From: Ephydatia muelleri
Lineage: Eukaryota > Porifera > Demospongiae > Spongillida > Spongillidae
Assembly: GCA_013339895.1 (NCBI GenBank)
Contig: JABACO010000009.1
Coordinates: 9,080,071-9,144,070 of the forward strand
DNA length: 64,000 nucleotides
Reading direction: 5' to 3'
Positions 29,423 to 43,200 of the stretch are shown one piece after another. A program made the position numbers and the translations under genes. A model generated the notes under the pieces. It was given only the letters and a program-made list of their open reading frames with translations, was not told where the DNA came from and did no database searches. How positions within the stretch are numbered: position 1 is the first letter of the stretch; the number at the start of each line of letters is the position of its first letter.

Positions 29423-31265
29423 CGGTTTCATGGATTGGCTTCCTATTATCGCCGTTATATACGCGGTTTTTCTTCAATTGCTGAGCCTTTGTTGAGGCTG
29501 TTGGATAAGGATGCTGAATTTAACTGGACATCTCAATGTGACAAGGCGTTCAGGCAGCTGAAAGAGTTCCTTACAAATGCACCCGTGCTCATATGCCCCT
29601 CCTTTGACAAGGAATTTCAGTTGACAACCGATGCTAGTGGCTATATGGACTGGGCGCAGTGTTAGAGCAAGAAGGTCATCCGGTGGCTTTTGCAAGTCGG
29701 ACATTAACCCCAGCTGAAAAGAATTACAGTGTAATACAGCGTGAATGTCTCGCAATCCTGTATGCCACCAAACAATTTCGCCACTATCTCCTTGGTAGGC
29801 ATTTTACACTGTACACTGATCATAATCCTCTGTTGTGGTTGTCAGCTCAAAAGATGGAGGGGTTGTTGTGTCGTTGGGCACTTTCACTGCAGGAATTTAA
29901 TTTCACCATCAAGTATTGCAACGGTTCGACCAACAATTGTGCTGATGCATTGTCTAGGCAGGAGGTACAGAGGGGTGCCAAGTTGTGCGCTACTACAGGC
30001 GTTTTGGCTGGAAAGATTACCGAAGAGGATATAAGAATTGGACAACATGAAGATAGTACACTGAGAACAGTCCTTGATGCTCTTGCCAAAATCACGACAC
30101 GTCCTTGTACAAAGGCCTGGAAACAGTTTCCATTGCGACGGTTTGCGCAGCTTTGGCCTCAACGGCAGGTAGTCAATGGTATTCTATATCGTAATATTCC
30201 TCAACCTGCAGACGTCTCCAGGAAAGTATTAGTGGTTCCGACATCTCTCATTCAGACCATTCTTCGTATGTGTCACGACGTTCCCGGAGCTGGCCATCAA
30301 GGGTTTGACAAAACATTAGCCCGTGTTCAGGAGGAGGCTTACTGGGTAGGAATGACCAGAGATGTTAATCACCATTGTACTACCTGTGAAAAATGTCAAG
30401 CAGCAAAGCTGAATTCTGCTTGTAAGGCTCTAATGCAGAATGTGCCAGTTGGGCTCCCGTGGCAGATGGTAGCAGTTGATATCTTGGAGGTACCATTATC
30501 CATTCAAGGTAATCGTTATTTTACAAAGTGGTTAGAAGCCATTGCTTTGAGGATCAAACTGCAGACACAATTACAAAGGAATTAATTGTGGTTTTTGGAC
30601 GATTTGGAATGCCACAATTTTTACATTCAGACCAAGGACGTAATTTTGAAAGCACTTTGCTTCGTTCCACTTTAAAAGCTTTTGGAGTTGAGAAGACAAG
30701 GACGACAGCGTATCATCCACAAGGAGATGGAATGGTGGAGAGGGCTAACAGATCCATCTTGCAGATGCTTCGCACGTTTGTGGAGAAGAAAACCGACTGA
30801 GAAAGGTGGCTTCCATTGATGCTCTATGCATATCGCACCTCAAAGCATCCTTCAACAGGCAGGACTCCATTCGAGGTGATGTTTAGTCGAACACAAAGTT
30901 CTTTAGTGTTCCCTTGGAAAGATCGGGAACTGGATGGTTATGACCCCAATGAGTACAAAATTCAGCTTCGTCAAAAATTGGCTGAACTGTCTGAAATAGT
31001 TGAAGCGAACATTGTAGAAGCTGCGGAAATTCAGAAACAAGGTTATGATATGCAGTCGAAAGAACAAACATTTATAATTGGGGATCAAGTGTGGCTGTCT
31101 TGTCCTACTGCAGGAAAGCTGGATAATCGGTGGGAAGCAGGTTGGGAAGTGACCGAAATGAAAGGGCCAGTCACCATTTGTGTTAAGCATAACGATGGAA
31201 GGAGGTTCAGAACAGAAGCGTGTTATTGCAACGTCCATATTTCCCTGCGTGACAACTTAAACATG
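29423..31265 (+). mobile_element. 5'-truncated Ty3/Gypsy pol (RT end, RNase H, integrase)
   Basis: Starts inside the reverse transcriptase thumb (LASYYRRYIRGFS). RNase H follows (LTTDASG, YTDHNPLLWL, NNCADALSRQ). The integrase has the HHCC finger (HDVPGAGHQGFDKTL with CTTCEKCQ) and the DDE core (AVDILEV, HSDQGRNFES, MVERANRS). Lesions: a frame break near 29660, a deletion after IQGNRYF in the integrase core, and a TGG to TGA stop at about 30799 (normally DWE). Gag, protease and the RT catalytic motif are absent and no LTR pair was found. It ends about 120 bp before the ELP1 start codon. Confidence 0.85.
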
Positions 31266-31392
31266 GCCGGTTGTGCTTCACACATTCGCAAGAACTACAG
31301 CGAGCGTGCACGCCATTGCACTTGCAGCACGGCATTAATTATAATTATTGTTATTATTGAGCCAATGATTGCAACTTTATTATTGGCGCAAA

Positions 31393-34300
31393 ATGAGAAA
31401 TTTGGATGCTACGATTTGTATTACGCTTCCCGCCAATCCCGCACTTGCGGGAGCACAGTGCTTCTGTCTGGATAGCGACTCTGCAACCCTGTGGGTGGCT
31501 ACAGCCACGTCCCTGTGCCGCGTGTCGTCAGATTACCAGGTGAGCTTTAATAAAGGCTAGACCCACGTGCGTTGGTTATGCCAAAACGCACAGCGTCACA
31601 CTGTTACCTTTCCCATTGACGTGCCAGGTATCCACACTGGTGGACCTCGTCAGAACCGAGCGCTTGGTTGCCGGAGACCGGGTTGTGGGTCTGGAATACG
31701 AGTCTGGAGCCGACACCGTATGCCTTGCGTTGCTCAATGGAGACGTTCTCACGTTCAACACTCACTCCCACGAAGTAAACCGACATCCATGCACACACAC
31801 TACGCATCACTTGGAGCAAACTTCTGTATAGAATAACGTTATGGTTGGACTTCAGAGCACATGCGTGGAATATCATAATAATTAATCTTTAATATGCTGC
31901 ATCCCACGCTAGCTAATCTATGATTCATCATCTACGCCTATTTTAGGGTTTTGAACTCTTAAGCATTCTGACGATCAACCCACCAACAATCATTATATTC
32001 AAGAATTTTCATAACTCGTTGTGATGGAATTTCAATTCTAATTTGATACATTTATTTTCTAGTGCCCATGAAAAGTGGCAATTATTGTCTGTGGCTCCAT
32101 TGAAAATGGTGTAATATAATAATTTCTCTATATATTGTTTTTTAATTTGAAATTCTTGTAACTGGCTAGTTTCAGTAGCTAAAGAATTATACTTGTATAA
32201 TGTAGAGTGGTCTTCCATTTTCACCTTGAATGTTAAAGTCTACTGCACACTGATATTAAATATTCCACAAAGTTCAACAGTTGCACTCTCTCCCCAAATG
32301 TCTTCCCAGGTAGAGTGTGTGGGAAGTGTGAGTGCAGGATTGGAAGCCATGGCTTGGAGTCCAGACCAGGACCTTGTGGTCTTTGTCACCGGAGAGCAGA
32401 AGCTTCTTCTCATGACCAGAGAATTTGACCCTGTCACTGAGGTGGCCATGTGCCCCGAGGAATTCGGAGAGGGTTAGAGCTGCTTCAGCCAGTTGCAGGC
32501 TCATCTTCAGGTTTGAGGCTTCTCCCTTTCTTTTTTTTTTAAAATGCAGCTGCTCCTGTGAATGTCGGCTGGGGTCAGAAAGAGACACAGTTCCATGGTT
32601 CACTGGGTAAGTCTGCAGCAAAACAACCTGTATCAAAGGTATGTGACGGCATCGTAAGGTGGAAAAAGCACTGCTATATTACGTTACCCTGTTCCTGGGT
32701 CTGGTCTCCCCCCACCCCCACCCCCAATTAATTGGAGGAGGGGCATCAGGCACCCCTCTTCTGGGATGACAGGAAGGCGCGGTTAACATGGCGTGGAGAT
32801 GGAGAGTATTTTGCTTGTAGTACCTTTGAACCTGAAACAGGTAAGCTAGAATGCACAAATAAATGCATACCTCAGTCTTATTAGTAGTTAACAGGTTTAT
32901 TTTACTAACCAGGTAAAATAATGTTGCAAGGCCCTCTACAATCAATTGTGATTGGGATAGATCAACGAATGGTTTTAAATTTTTAGTAAACATTGTGTAT
33001 TTTTAATTTTTTAATGCTTGAATATTAACTCTTTCGCGGGCAAAGCCAATCATTACCTTACACATGTTTGCTAAATAAAAGTGTTGTGCGTTGCAAGTTA
33101 GCAAACAACTTACACTATATGACCAGGAAACAACGGATCAATATGTTGTTGACTGCAAAGTGTTAACTGTTTAGAGATAAGCAGAGTGGCTTTAGTATAG
33201 CACTAGCGGCGCAATATTGCTCTGTTGCCCGTGAAAGAGTTAAAAAATGTTATTGATTAAATGACCACAATGGATAACAATTCAATCTCAAAATTTGATT
33301 TTGATGGGTTTTTTGATCAGTTGGTTTGAATTTCATAATGAATAGATCTGATACGGTTTCAATTTGATTTGCATTTGCCAATAAGCTGCACATTGCTTGA
33401 TTTAAAATTTTGATCCTTAGGCATAACTAAACCTTGGTTCACAATTATCATATACAGTTTAGTTAAACATTTAAAGCATTGTATATATCTCTAAGTACTA
33501 GCATATGCAGTGCATGTAATCACTTTTGTATTCTCCTTTGATAGGCACAAGAAAAATTCGTGTTTGGACCAAGGAGTGTACTCTACACTCAACCAGTGAA
33601 GAGAAAGAGGGACTAGAGCAAGCACTCAATTGGAAGTGTGTCCGCCCACCTCTGCCCTCCTCTGCTCACCTCCTCCCTCCTCTGCTCACCTCCTCCCTCC
33701 TCTGCTCACCTCCTCCCTCCTCTGCTCACCTCCTCCCTCCTCTGCTCACCTCCTCCCTCCTCTGCTCACCTCCTCCCTCCTCTGCTCACCTCCTCCCTCC
33801 TCTGCTCACCTCCTCCCTCCTCTGCTCACCTCCTCCCTCCTCTGCTCACCTCCTCCCTCCTCTGCTCACCTCCTCCCTCCTCTGCTCACCTCCTCCCTCC
33901 TCTGCTCACCTCCTCCCTCCTCTGCTCACCTCCTCCCTCCTCTGCTCACCTCCTCCCTCCTCTGCTCACCTCCTCCCTCCTCTGCTCACCTCCTCCCTCC
34001 TCTGCTCACCTCCTCCCTCCTCTGCTCACCTCCTCCCTCCTCTGCTCACCTCCTCCCTCCTCTGCTCACCTCCTCCCTCCTCTGCTCTTCACTGCCCAAC
34101 TCCTCCTCCTCTGCCCACCTGATCCCTCCATTGCCCACCTCCTCCCTCCTCTGCCCACCTGATCCCTCCACTGCCCACCTCCTCCCTCCATTGCCCACCT
34201 CCTCCCTCCATTGCACACCTCCTCCCTCCATTGCACACCTTCCTCCCTCTATTGTACACCTCCTCCCTCCATTGCCCACCTCCTCCCTCCACTGCACACC

Positions 34301-37300
34301 TCCTCCCTCCACTGCACACCTCCTCCCTCCATTGTACACCTCCTCCCTCCATTGCACACCTCCTCCCTCCATTGTACACCTCCTCCCTCCATTGCCCACC
34401 TCCCTCCATTGTACACCTCCTCCCTCCATTGCACACCTTCCTCCCTCTATTGTACACCTCCTCCCTTCACTGCCCACCCTCCCTCCACTGCACACCTCCT
34501 CCCTCCATTGCACACCTCCTCCCTCCACTGCCCACCTCCTCCCTCCATTGCCCACCTCCCTCCACTGCACACCTCCTCCCTCCACTGCACACCTCCTCCC
34601 TCCATTGTACACCTCCTCCCTCCATTGCACACCTCCTCCCTCCATTGTACACCTCCTCCCTCCATTGCACACCTCCTCCCTCCATTGTACACCTCCTCCC
34701 TCCATTGTACACCTCCTCCCTCCATTGCACACCTTCCTCCCTCTATTGTACACCTCCTCCCTTCACTGCCCACCCTCCCTCCACTGCACACCTCCTCCCT
34801 CCATTGCACACCTCCTCCCTCCACTGCCCACCTCCTCCCTCCATTGCCCACCTCCCTCCATTGTACACCTCCTCCCTCCATTGCACACCTTCCTCCCTCT
34901 ATTGTACACCTCCTCCCTCCATTGCCCACCTCCTCCCTCCACTGCACACCTCCTCCCTCCATTGCACACCTCCCTCCCTCCATTGCACACCTCCCTCCAC
35001 TGCCCACCTCCTCCCTCCACTGCCCACCTCCTCCCTCCACTGCCCACCTCTCCCTCCATTGCCCACCTCCTCCCTCCATTGCACACCTCCTCCCTCCACT
35101 GCCCACCTCCTCCCTCCATTGCACACCTCCACACCTCCCTCCATTGCACACCTCCCTCCCTCCATCGCACACCTCCCTCCACTGCCCACCTCCTCCCTCC
35201 ATTGTACACCTCCTCCCTCCACTGCACACCTCCTCCCTCCACTGCCCACCTCTCCCTCCATTGCCCACCTCCTCCCTCCATTGCACACCTCCTCCCTCCA
35301 CTGCCCACCTCCTCCCTCCATTGCACACCTCCACACCTCCTCCCTCCATCGCACACCTCCCTCCACTGCACACCTCCTCCCTCCACTGCCCACCTCCTCC
35401 CTCCACTGCCCACCTCCTCCCTCCATTGCACACTTCCACACCTCCTCCCTCCATTGTACACCTCCTCCCTCCATTGCACACCTCCTCCCTCCATTGCACA
35501 CCTCCTCCCTCCACTGCTCACTCCTCCCTCCATTGCACACCTCCTCCCTCCATTGTACACCTCCTCCCTCCACTGCCCACCTCCTCCCTCCATTGTACAC
35601 CTCCTCCCTCCATTGTACACCTCCTCCCTCCATTGCCCACCTCCTCCCTCCACTGCACACCTCCTCCCTCCATTGCCCACCTCCCTCCACTGCCCACCTC
35701 CTCCCTCCATTGTACACCTCCCTCCACTGCCCACCTCCTCCCTTCACTGCTCACCCTTCATATCATCGAATATGCTTTTTCTGTTGCGCCCTTTTTGACT
35801 CCTTTTGTCATACTTTAACTCTTTACCCATCAATGTTCCAGGCCCATAATCTAGTGATCCCCTATGTGAAGAATGTATCAATACCAGCCTTTATCCTGTT
35901 CATCCCTCTCTTAACCCTCTTCCACCTAATCCCATTAATCCTCTCTTAACCCCTCTCTCACCATCCTATTCATCCCTCTCTTAACCTACTCTCACCATCT
36001 ATTCATCCTTCTCTTAACCCTCTCCCACCAAATCTCTCTCCTAACTCTCTCTCACCTAATCCCTCTCTTAACCATCTCCCACCTAATCCCTCTCTTAACC
36101 CTCTCCCACCATGCTGTTAATCCTCGGTGGTTGTTCTCCTTGCAGACCGTCTGGTAACCTCATGGCCTCCACTCAGCGCAAACCTAATCGCCACGATGTC
36201 ATCTTCTTTGAACGCAATGGTCTGCAACATGGCGAGTTCACGTTGCATGCGGGGCGACTGGATCTTGTCGTAAAGGAGATGCAATGGAATGGGGACTCGA
36301 CGGTCCTGGCCTTGTGGCTTGAAGGGATGCCCACACCACATTGTGACACTCCGAAACCAACAACTGGTAAGACAACGTTCGCTATTTTATGTGACCACTG
36401 CTATGAAATGCTTAAAATGATTAGGGGTAAATACCAATAGCTACAAAATGACATTGATTTCCTAGGAAGTGATTGTAGCAATGCATGTAATGAGGCTGCT
36501 GTTGTAGCCAAGCACGCAGCACAACAAGACAGGAATGTGGTGTGATGTGATACTAACCAAACTCCGGCACACATCAAAACATTACTATTCGTAAACCGAC
36601 ACACAACTGTTCACCCTTCCCCCCCTCCTCCCTTCCCCTCGCAGTCCAACTGTGGACCACAAGCAACTACCACTGGTACCTGAAGCAGGAGCTCCGCCTC
36701 CCACCTCCATCGGATGGCCCGACCAACCCCCCTCCGTCCCTCGTGGGTCTCGCGTGGGACCCGGTGAATCCCCTCCGTCTCCACCTCCTCACCACCTCTG
36801 GCCAGTACCTGGTCCGCCAGTGGCGATGGACAGTAAGCGAGAGCACTGCCCATACCAAGGAGAACATGGCGACTGTGGCAGTCATCGATGGCGGTAAGTT
36901 CAGATTCTGCGGTTTCTTTGTAGGGCTGGTCGCTTCCATTGGCCTCCTCCCTCCTCCTTCCTTAGCTAATCTGCTGCTGACGCCGTTTCGCACCACCGTA
37001 GTTCCTCCACCCATGTGCGGGCACAGCGTCGAGTTGTCTGGCTCGGTCTCCATGGTTACCTTTGCCCCGCCTCCATGCTGTAATGACTTCATTGCGCTGT
37101 TGGCGGACGGCTCGGTTGCCATGTTTGGCTGTGTCTCGCTGCCGAGGCAGGGCAAGGAGGAGAATGGCTTTAGGAATGTGACTAGCCCGCCTCAGCTGGT
37201 TGCTACGGCAAAGTGAGTCCTTGTTTGTCTAGCCTGTTGTGGCCTGTGTGTTTGTGAGTGTGTATGTGTATGTATGTGTTTGTGTGAGTGGGTGTGTTCT

Positions 37301-37836
37301 TGGGTTTCATGTCTTCTGCTTTGTATTTCAGCGTGCATTCACGGCTGTTTGCAGCTGGAAACTAGGTTTGCGTAGCTAGCTACGGTACAAGAGCACACAA
37401 TGATTGGTGGTTAGGCTAGGCTCATAATGTGTTCACCAGGCTGCCATTACAAAGTCTTACGTCAGGTAGGGAACAAACCTACTCTTTCATTCCCTGGGTC
37501 GTACTTCTTTAGGACTTGCTACTCTCCATTATGTTAATGATTCACACACAAGGATCATATTTGGTCATGTGCAGGGTAGGCTCCAAAGAAGCTCTGTTTT
37601 CAGTTAGAAAAGGTCTGAATAAACAGTGTGGTGGTTTGTCAATAGAATGGAGTACTATCAATGCCAAGCATTTGTAAAAAAAGCTTTGGTCTTTTCAGCA
37701 AGTATTCAGCAATTACAACCCACATTGTAGTAGCTCTTGCAAGCAATGCCATCAAAAAAAAGACTTAAATACAGCAGTGAAGAGTGCACACATTATGTGA
37801 TTGACCCAGTGATACACTCACAGACCATGACGAGGT

Positions 37837-37890
<54 letters not shown>

Positions 37891-40251
37891 GGGGTATATG
37901 TGGCATATGCCTGCAGGAAAAGCGCTTTGAGTTTGGAAGACCTTCAAAGGTAGGTGGTTCATGCTGCTCAAGGAGGACTTGCTAAGAAGCTTGTCAGATT
38001 CACTGATGCCAACCTGCTTTTTGACATGTAACATGCAAAGCATCTATGCTTGGATCATTTCAAACCACCAACACCCTCTCAAGCTGCTGTTTAAGTGCAT
38101 GCGTGGTGCAAAAATGCGTCAGAAAGTGGATATTTGTGTCAGCTGATGAGCAGTTCTCATGTTGGTGTGACCCAACGCTACAAACCTCCAGAACCCACGC
38201 ACCCTCTGGAAGATATTTTTAGTGCATTCTAAACCTGCTCCAGGGTTGTCTGAGCTGAATTTTGATGGACACCAGCCCTTCTCCCACGAAGTGATCCATC
38301 ATGATGGGGAGTGGCATGTATCAGCAAGCCCAGAGCAGACCATTCATTTTAAAACATCCTACAGGGACAGTTTCTAACTGCCATGATACCAGTCCATGTG
38401 AACCTTTTCAGGGATCATACTGTTGAGTGGGTAGTGGGATTTCATTCTTGGTGGGGAACAGGAAGCTGAGCATGCATGCCAGATTTGATGCCCAGTGCAT
38501 GATGATTGTTGTGTGTGGACGTAAGAACACCTCAGTATTGTCCCCCACACATGTGGCAGCAATGCCAAAACCAATCACGCGCTCCATGGACAGCTACGTA
38601 GCGCATACCTGCATGTACAAAAATCATCCGATGACCCTCGAAAATGGCTCCAACTTTCACGATTATAGCGATATCGATTCTGCCGGCCGCAGTCAGCCTT
38701 TACACTGCGATAGGTAGCACGTTCTGTCTACTGCTCATTCCAGTTTGGTTTGCTCGCATGAAATAGGTGGGGGTGTTCTGCATCTCCTGGCGATGTTTGC
38801 CGGGAGTATGGAGCACAAAAGCTTGCGCTACTGAAATGCAAGGAAGATGGAAAAATGGTGGCCTCATACTTTGATGGGTTTTTTATTTTTAATGTGATCA
38901 GAATTTGTCCAGTTGGTATGTATAGACCTTGAATAGTTTGTCAATGAATTATTTCAATATTTTGGGGTGACCTACTTCCTTCAACTTAATGTGTGCAAAC
39001 GGCTGTGCACATTGACATGTGTTCTCATAATTGACAGGCTTGCAATGGACCAAGGACACACTCTGAGGCAACTGTCATGGTGGAAGGCCGACCGTCTGTT
39101 GGGTTTGGTCTCATGTGACCGGTCACGTGACCGGGTTGTCGAGTTTTCGGTGGGGGTCGTGGATTCAGAGAAGCATACAGTGGACATTGTACAATGGTAT
39201 GCTTTAAACACTGTCCCCCCTCCTCCCCATTACTCCTCCATTGGTGAATGGTTCTCCTCCTCCCCCTTTCTCCCTCCTTCCTTCTCCTTCCTCCCTTCTC
39301 CCCCTCCTTCCTTCCTCCTCCCCTCCTTCCTCCCTTCTCCCCTCCTTCCCTGCTCCCCCTCTCTCCTCCCTCCTCCCTTCTCCCCTCCTTCCCTGCTCCC
39401 CCTCTCTCCTCCCTCCTCCCTTCTCCCCTCCTTCCCTGCTCCCCCCCTCTCCTCCTCCCTCCTCCCTTCTCCCCTCCTTCCCTGCTCCCCCTCTCTCCTC
39501 CTCCCTCCTCCCTTCTCCTCTCCTTCCCTGCTCCCCCCTCTCTCCTCCTCCCTCCTCCCTTCTCCCCTCCTTCCCTGCTCCCCCTCTCTCTCCTCCCTCC
39601 TCCCTTCTCCCCTCCTTCCCTGCTCCCCCTCTCTCTCCTCCCTCCTCCCTTCTCCCCTCCTTCCCTGCTCCCCCTCTCTCCTCCTCATCCTCCTCTTCCT
39701 CCTCCCCTCATGCAGCTGTGCAACTCCCTGTCAGCTTCCTGTACTATGTCTGTATTCGAATCCTGACACCCACACAGTAGTGGCGGAACTGTCTGACGGG
39801 TCTGTTTTGAAATACACAGGCAAGCACAATTGTCATGAGGAATGCTCTCTAATTGGTGCATTCCCCCCCCCCCCCCCCCCCCCCCCCTTTGTAAAGATGG
39901 CAGCTTGTTACCGTGGGAAACTGGTGGAGCTCAGACACTATGTTACCCTGTTGAGCCTTGTGATAACATATCACTGGCCTCCTTTGCGGGCCAAGTGAGC
40001 CTCCAATGTGTCCCATGTCTTGCTCGCACCACACACCCACACACTACCAACAGCACCATTATCTTCAATCTCTTCATGTGGACAGGAGTGTGTGGTTGGA
40101 TTGAACACGAGGAGGAGAACCCTGTTCGTTAACGACATCAAAGTAGCCAGCTGCTGCACCTCGTTTAGCGTCCATGATGAGTTCCTTCTCCTCACCACGG
40201 ACAGTCACACCTGTCGCTCCCTCAGCCTGCACACTTCCTATAAAGGTGAGC

Positions 40252-40284
<33 letters not shown>

Positions 40285-43200
40285 TATGTGTGTGGTGTTG
40301 TGTGTGTATTTGTGGTGTTGTGTGTGTATGTGTGTATGTGTGTGGTGTTGTGTGTATGTGTGTGGTGTTGTGTGTGTATTTGTGGTGTTGTGTGTGTATG
40401 TGTGTATGTGTGTGGTGTTGTGTGTATGTGTGTGGTGTTGTGTGTATGTTGTGTGGTGTTGTGTTTGTCTTGCGTATTGTGTGTTTTTGTGTGTATGTGT
40501 GTGTGTTTTGTCTGTTGGTGTTGTGTGTGGTGTGTGTCTCTGTGTGTCTGTGTGTCTGTGTGTCTGTGTGTGTGTCTGTGTGTCTGTGTCTGTGTCTGTG
40601 TGTGGTGTGTCTGTGTGTCTGTGTGTGGTGTGTGTGTCTGTGTGTCGTGTGTGGTGTTGTGTGTCTGTGTGTGTTGTCTGTGTCTTGTGTGTTGTGTGTT
40701 TGTGTGTGTGTGTGTGTCTGTGTGTGTGTGTGTGTGTCCTTGTGGTCTGTGCTCATCTTATGTTGGGACCATCTTGAATCCAATCACAGATTGGTTTAAT
40801 AATCATTTCGTTATTGTTTGAAAATCTCTTTCTTCCACTCGCCATCTCTGACTTCTGATCAGCCTAGCTTGCATTGAGACCATTCGTCGGGTAGAGAGAG
40901 GGTCTAAAATAGTCACATCTGTGACGCACGATATGCGGCTAATTCTGCAGGTCTGTCATCATCATGTTCCCCTAGGCCCCAGACATGCTGCACTGTTCCC
41001 CTAGTTCCCAGACACGCTGCACTGTAACCAGATTACATTTTATACCAAACTGATGTGCATTTTAAATTTTTGTTTGTAATTTATTACCCTGGAGGTTTTT
41101 ATTTTAAAAAAATTTTTTTTAATTTTTCGATTTTTTCTGTATGATAAAATGTGATAGGTGCTTTTTTTTTTGTTCACAGATGCCACGAGGGAATCTGGAG
41201 ACTGTATGTCCGAGGGCTCTGGTCCTCACCAATGTGCGGCGCTGGCTGGATGAGCTGAATTTTGGGGACGCGTTTGTAGCCATGTGCAAGCATCGGATAA
41301 ACCTGAACCTGGTGTACGACCATAATCCACGGGTGAGTCAACCTCCTTTGTAACTAATAGTAACAAGGTATTAAGTCTCCTGGGCACCTTAAGGTGTATG
41401 AGGGGAGTGTAGACGGGAGGTATGTAGTTCTTTTTTTCAAGTAAGGCTAAAGCAAGGTTGAGTCATTAGGTAGGGTACAAGTGACCTAAGCCATCTTGTC
41501 TAGACATGGTCCTGGGCCATCTTGTCTAGACATAGTCCTGGGCTATCTTATCTAGACATAGTCCTGGGCCATCTTGTCTAGACATAGTCCTGGGCCATCT
41601 TGTCTAGACATAGTCCCGGGCCATCTTGTCTAGACATAGTCCTGGGCCATCTTGTCTAGACATAGTTCTGGGCCATCTTGTCTAGACATAGTCTTGGGCC
41701 ATCTTGTCTAGACATAGTTCTGGGCCATCTTGTCTAGACATTGTCCTGGGCCATCTTGTCTAGACATAGTCCTGGGCCATCTTGTCTAGACATAGTCCTG
41801 GGCCTGGGAGTACTGTTACTTTGTTGTGTGGACTTGGTCTGGTGAGGAGAGAATTTAGCTATGCATGCATGATTTCCGTGTGTCATTACAGAAATGGACT
41901 ATCTTTGTGTTGACCTAATGAGTGGCCTGTGGGTACCAATATCAGACTAGCCCAGTGGCTTTAGAAGAAAAGAGGGAAAAAGTTGAGAAAGAAATGTTCA
42001 ATTAGCCTAAAATGAATCAAGTTGATGTTGAATTACTTGCATTGAACATAGTCGCAACCATTTTTGTTAACTATAGTTTATAATGTAAACAGTGCTTTTA
42101 AAAAAGTCTCCCTAAGGAATTAGCTTCCTTTATTGTTGTTATTAATGCTCTATATGGGATGGAAGGTGGGAGGAGCCAGTCACATGTGTAGTTGGGATGG
42201 AGATAGCTGCTGTGGTTAGAAAAGAGTGCCAGGTCATGTTTGCTAATGATGGAACTCACAGCACGGTACAGTGAGTACATTGGGCAGTTGTGATCTTGGA
42301 TCCTCCCCCTCCCCTCCCTGCAGCTTTTCCTTTCCCACGTGAAGGAGTTTGTTTCTCAGCTCGAGATCGTGAATCGCATCAACTTGTTCCTCACAGATCT
42401 AAAGTATGTGTCGTCTCACCTGGGTGGAGTAAGGGTCATTGCAGCTGGGGTGTGTGGCTAACGAGTGGGAGGGGCCATCGGGGGTGGGACTAGTACTGTA
42501 TAACCCTCATCAGCAGGCCTGATCAATTGACTGGAACTATTGAGGGAACTTTTTAGTCCAGGGCTGATGTGGGTACCTGGTGTGTCTGGTAGCATATGTG
42601 TGTCGTTTGCTACCAGAGAAGAGGATGTGACTGTCACAATGTATCCGGGGCCTGGGAAGATGTCCGCCTCATCGGACCCCAAGCCAGCCAGTAAGGTGGA
42701 CACAGTGTGCGACGCAGTGAGGCAGGCGTTGCTTGAACTAGGGGAGGACAGGTATGTAGGGGTAGGGCAGGTGTGTGGCTTGAACTAGGGGAGGGCAGGT
42801 GTGTGGCTTGAACTAGGGGAGGGCAGGTGTGTGGCTTGAACTAGGGGAGGGCAGGTGTGTGGCTTGAACTAGGGGAGGGCAAGTGTGTGGTTTGAACTAG
42901 GGGAGGGCAAGTGTGTGGTTTGAACTAGGGAGGGCAAGTGTGTGGTTTGAACTAAGGGAGTACAGGTGTGTGGCTTGAACTAGGGGAGGGCAGGTGTGTG
43001 GCTTGAACTAGGGGAGGGGCAGGTGTGTGGCTTGAACTAGGTGTGTGGCTTGAACTAGGGGAGGGCAGGTGTGTGGCTTGAACTAGGGGAGGGCAAGTGT
43101 GTGGTTTGAACTAGGGGAGGGGCAAGTGTGTGGTTTGAACTAGGGGAGGGCAAGTGTGTGGTTTGAACTAAGGGAGTACAGGTGTGTGGCTTGAACTAGG

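Noticed and set aside
33630..35798. 722-codon open frame (and 535-, 572- and antisense frames) over the ELP1 intron 6 array
   Set aside because: The 20-bp repeat lacks stops in any frame, so long frames arise automatically. It lies inside an intron between two in-phase ELP1 exons.
38967..39998. 343-codon frame joining ELP1 exons 10 and 11 through the pyrimidine array
   Set aside because: Consensus donor at 39197 and acceptor at 39715 with matching phase, and ELP1 alignment, show the array is intronic.
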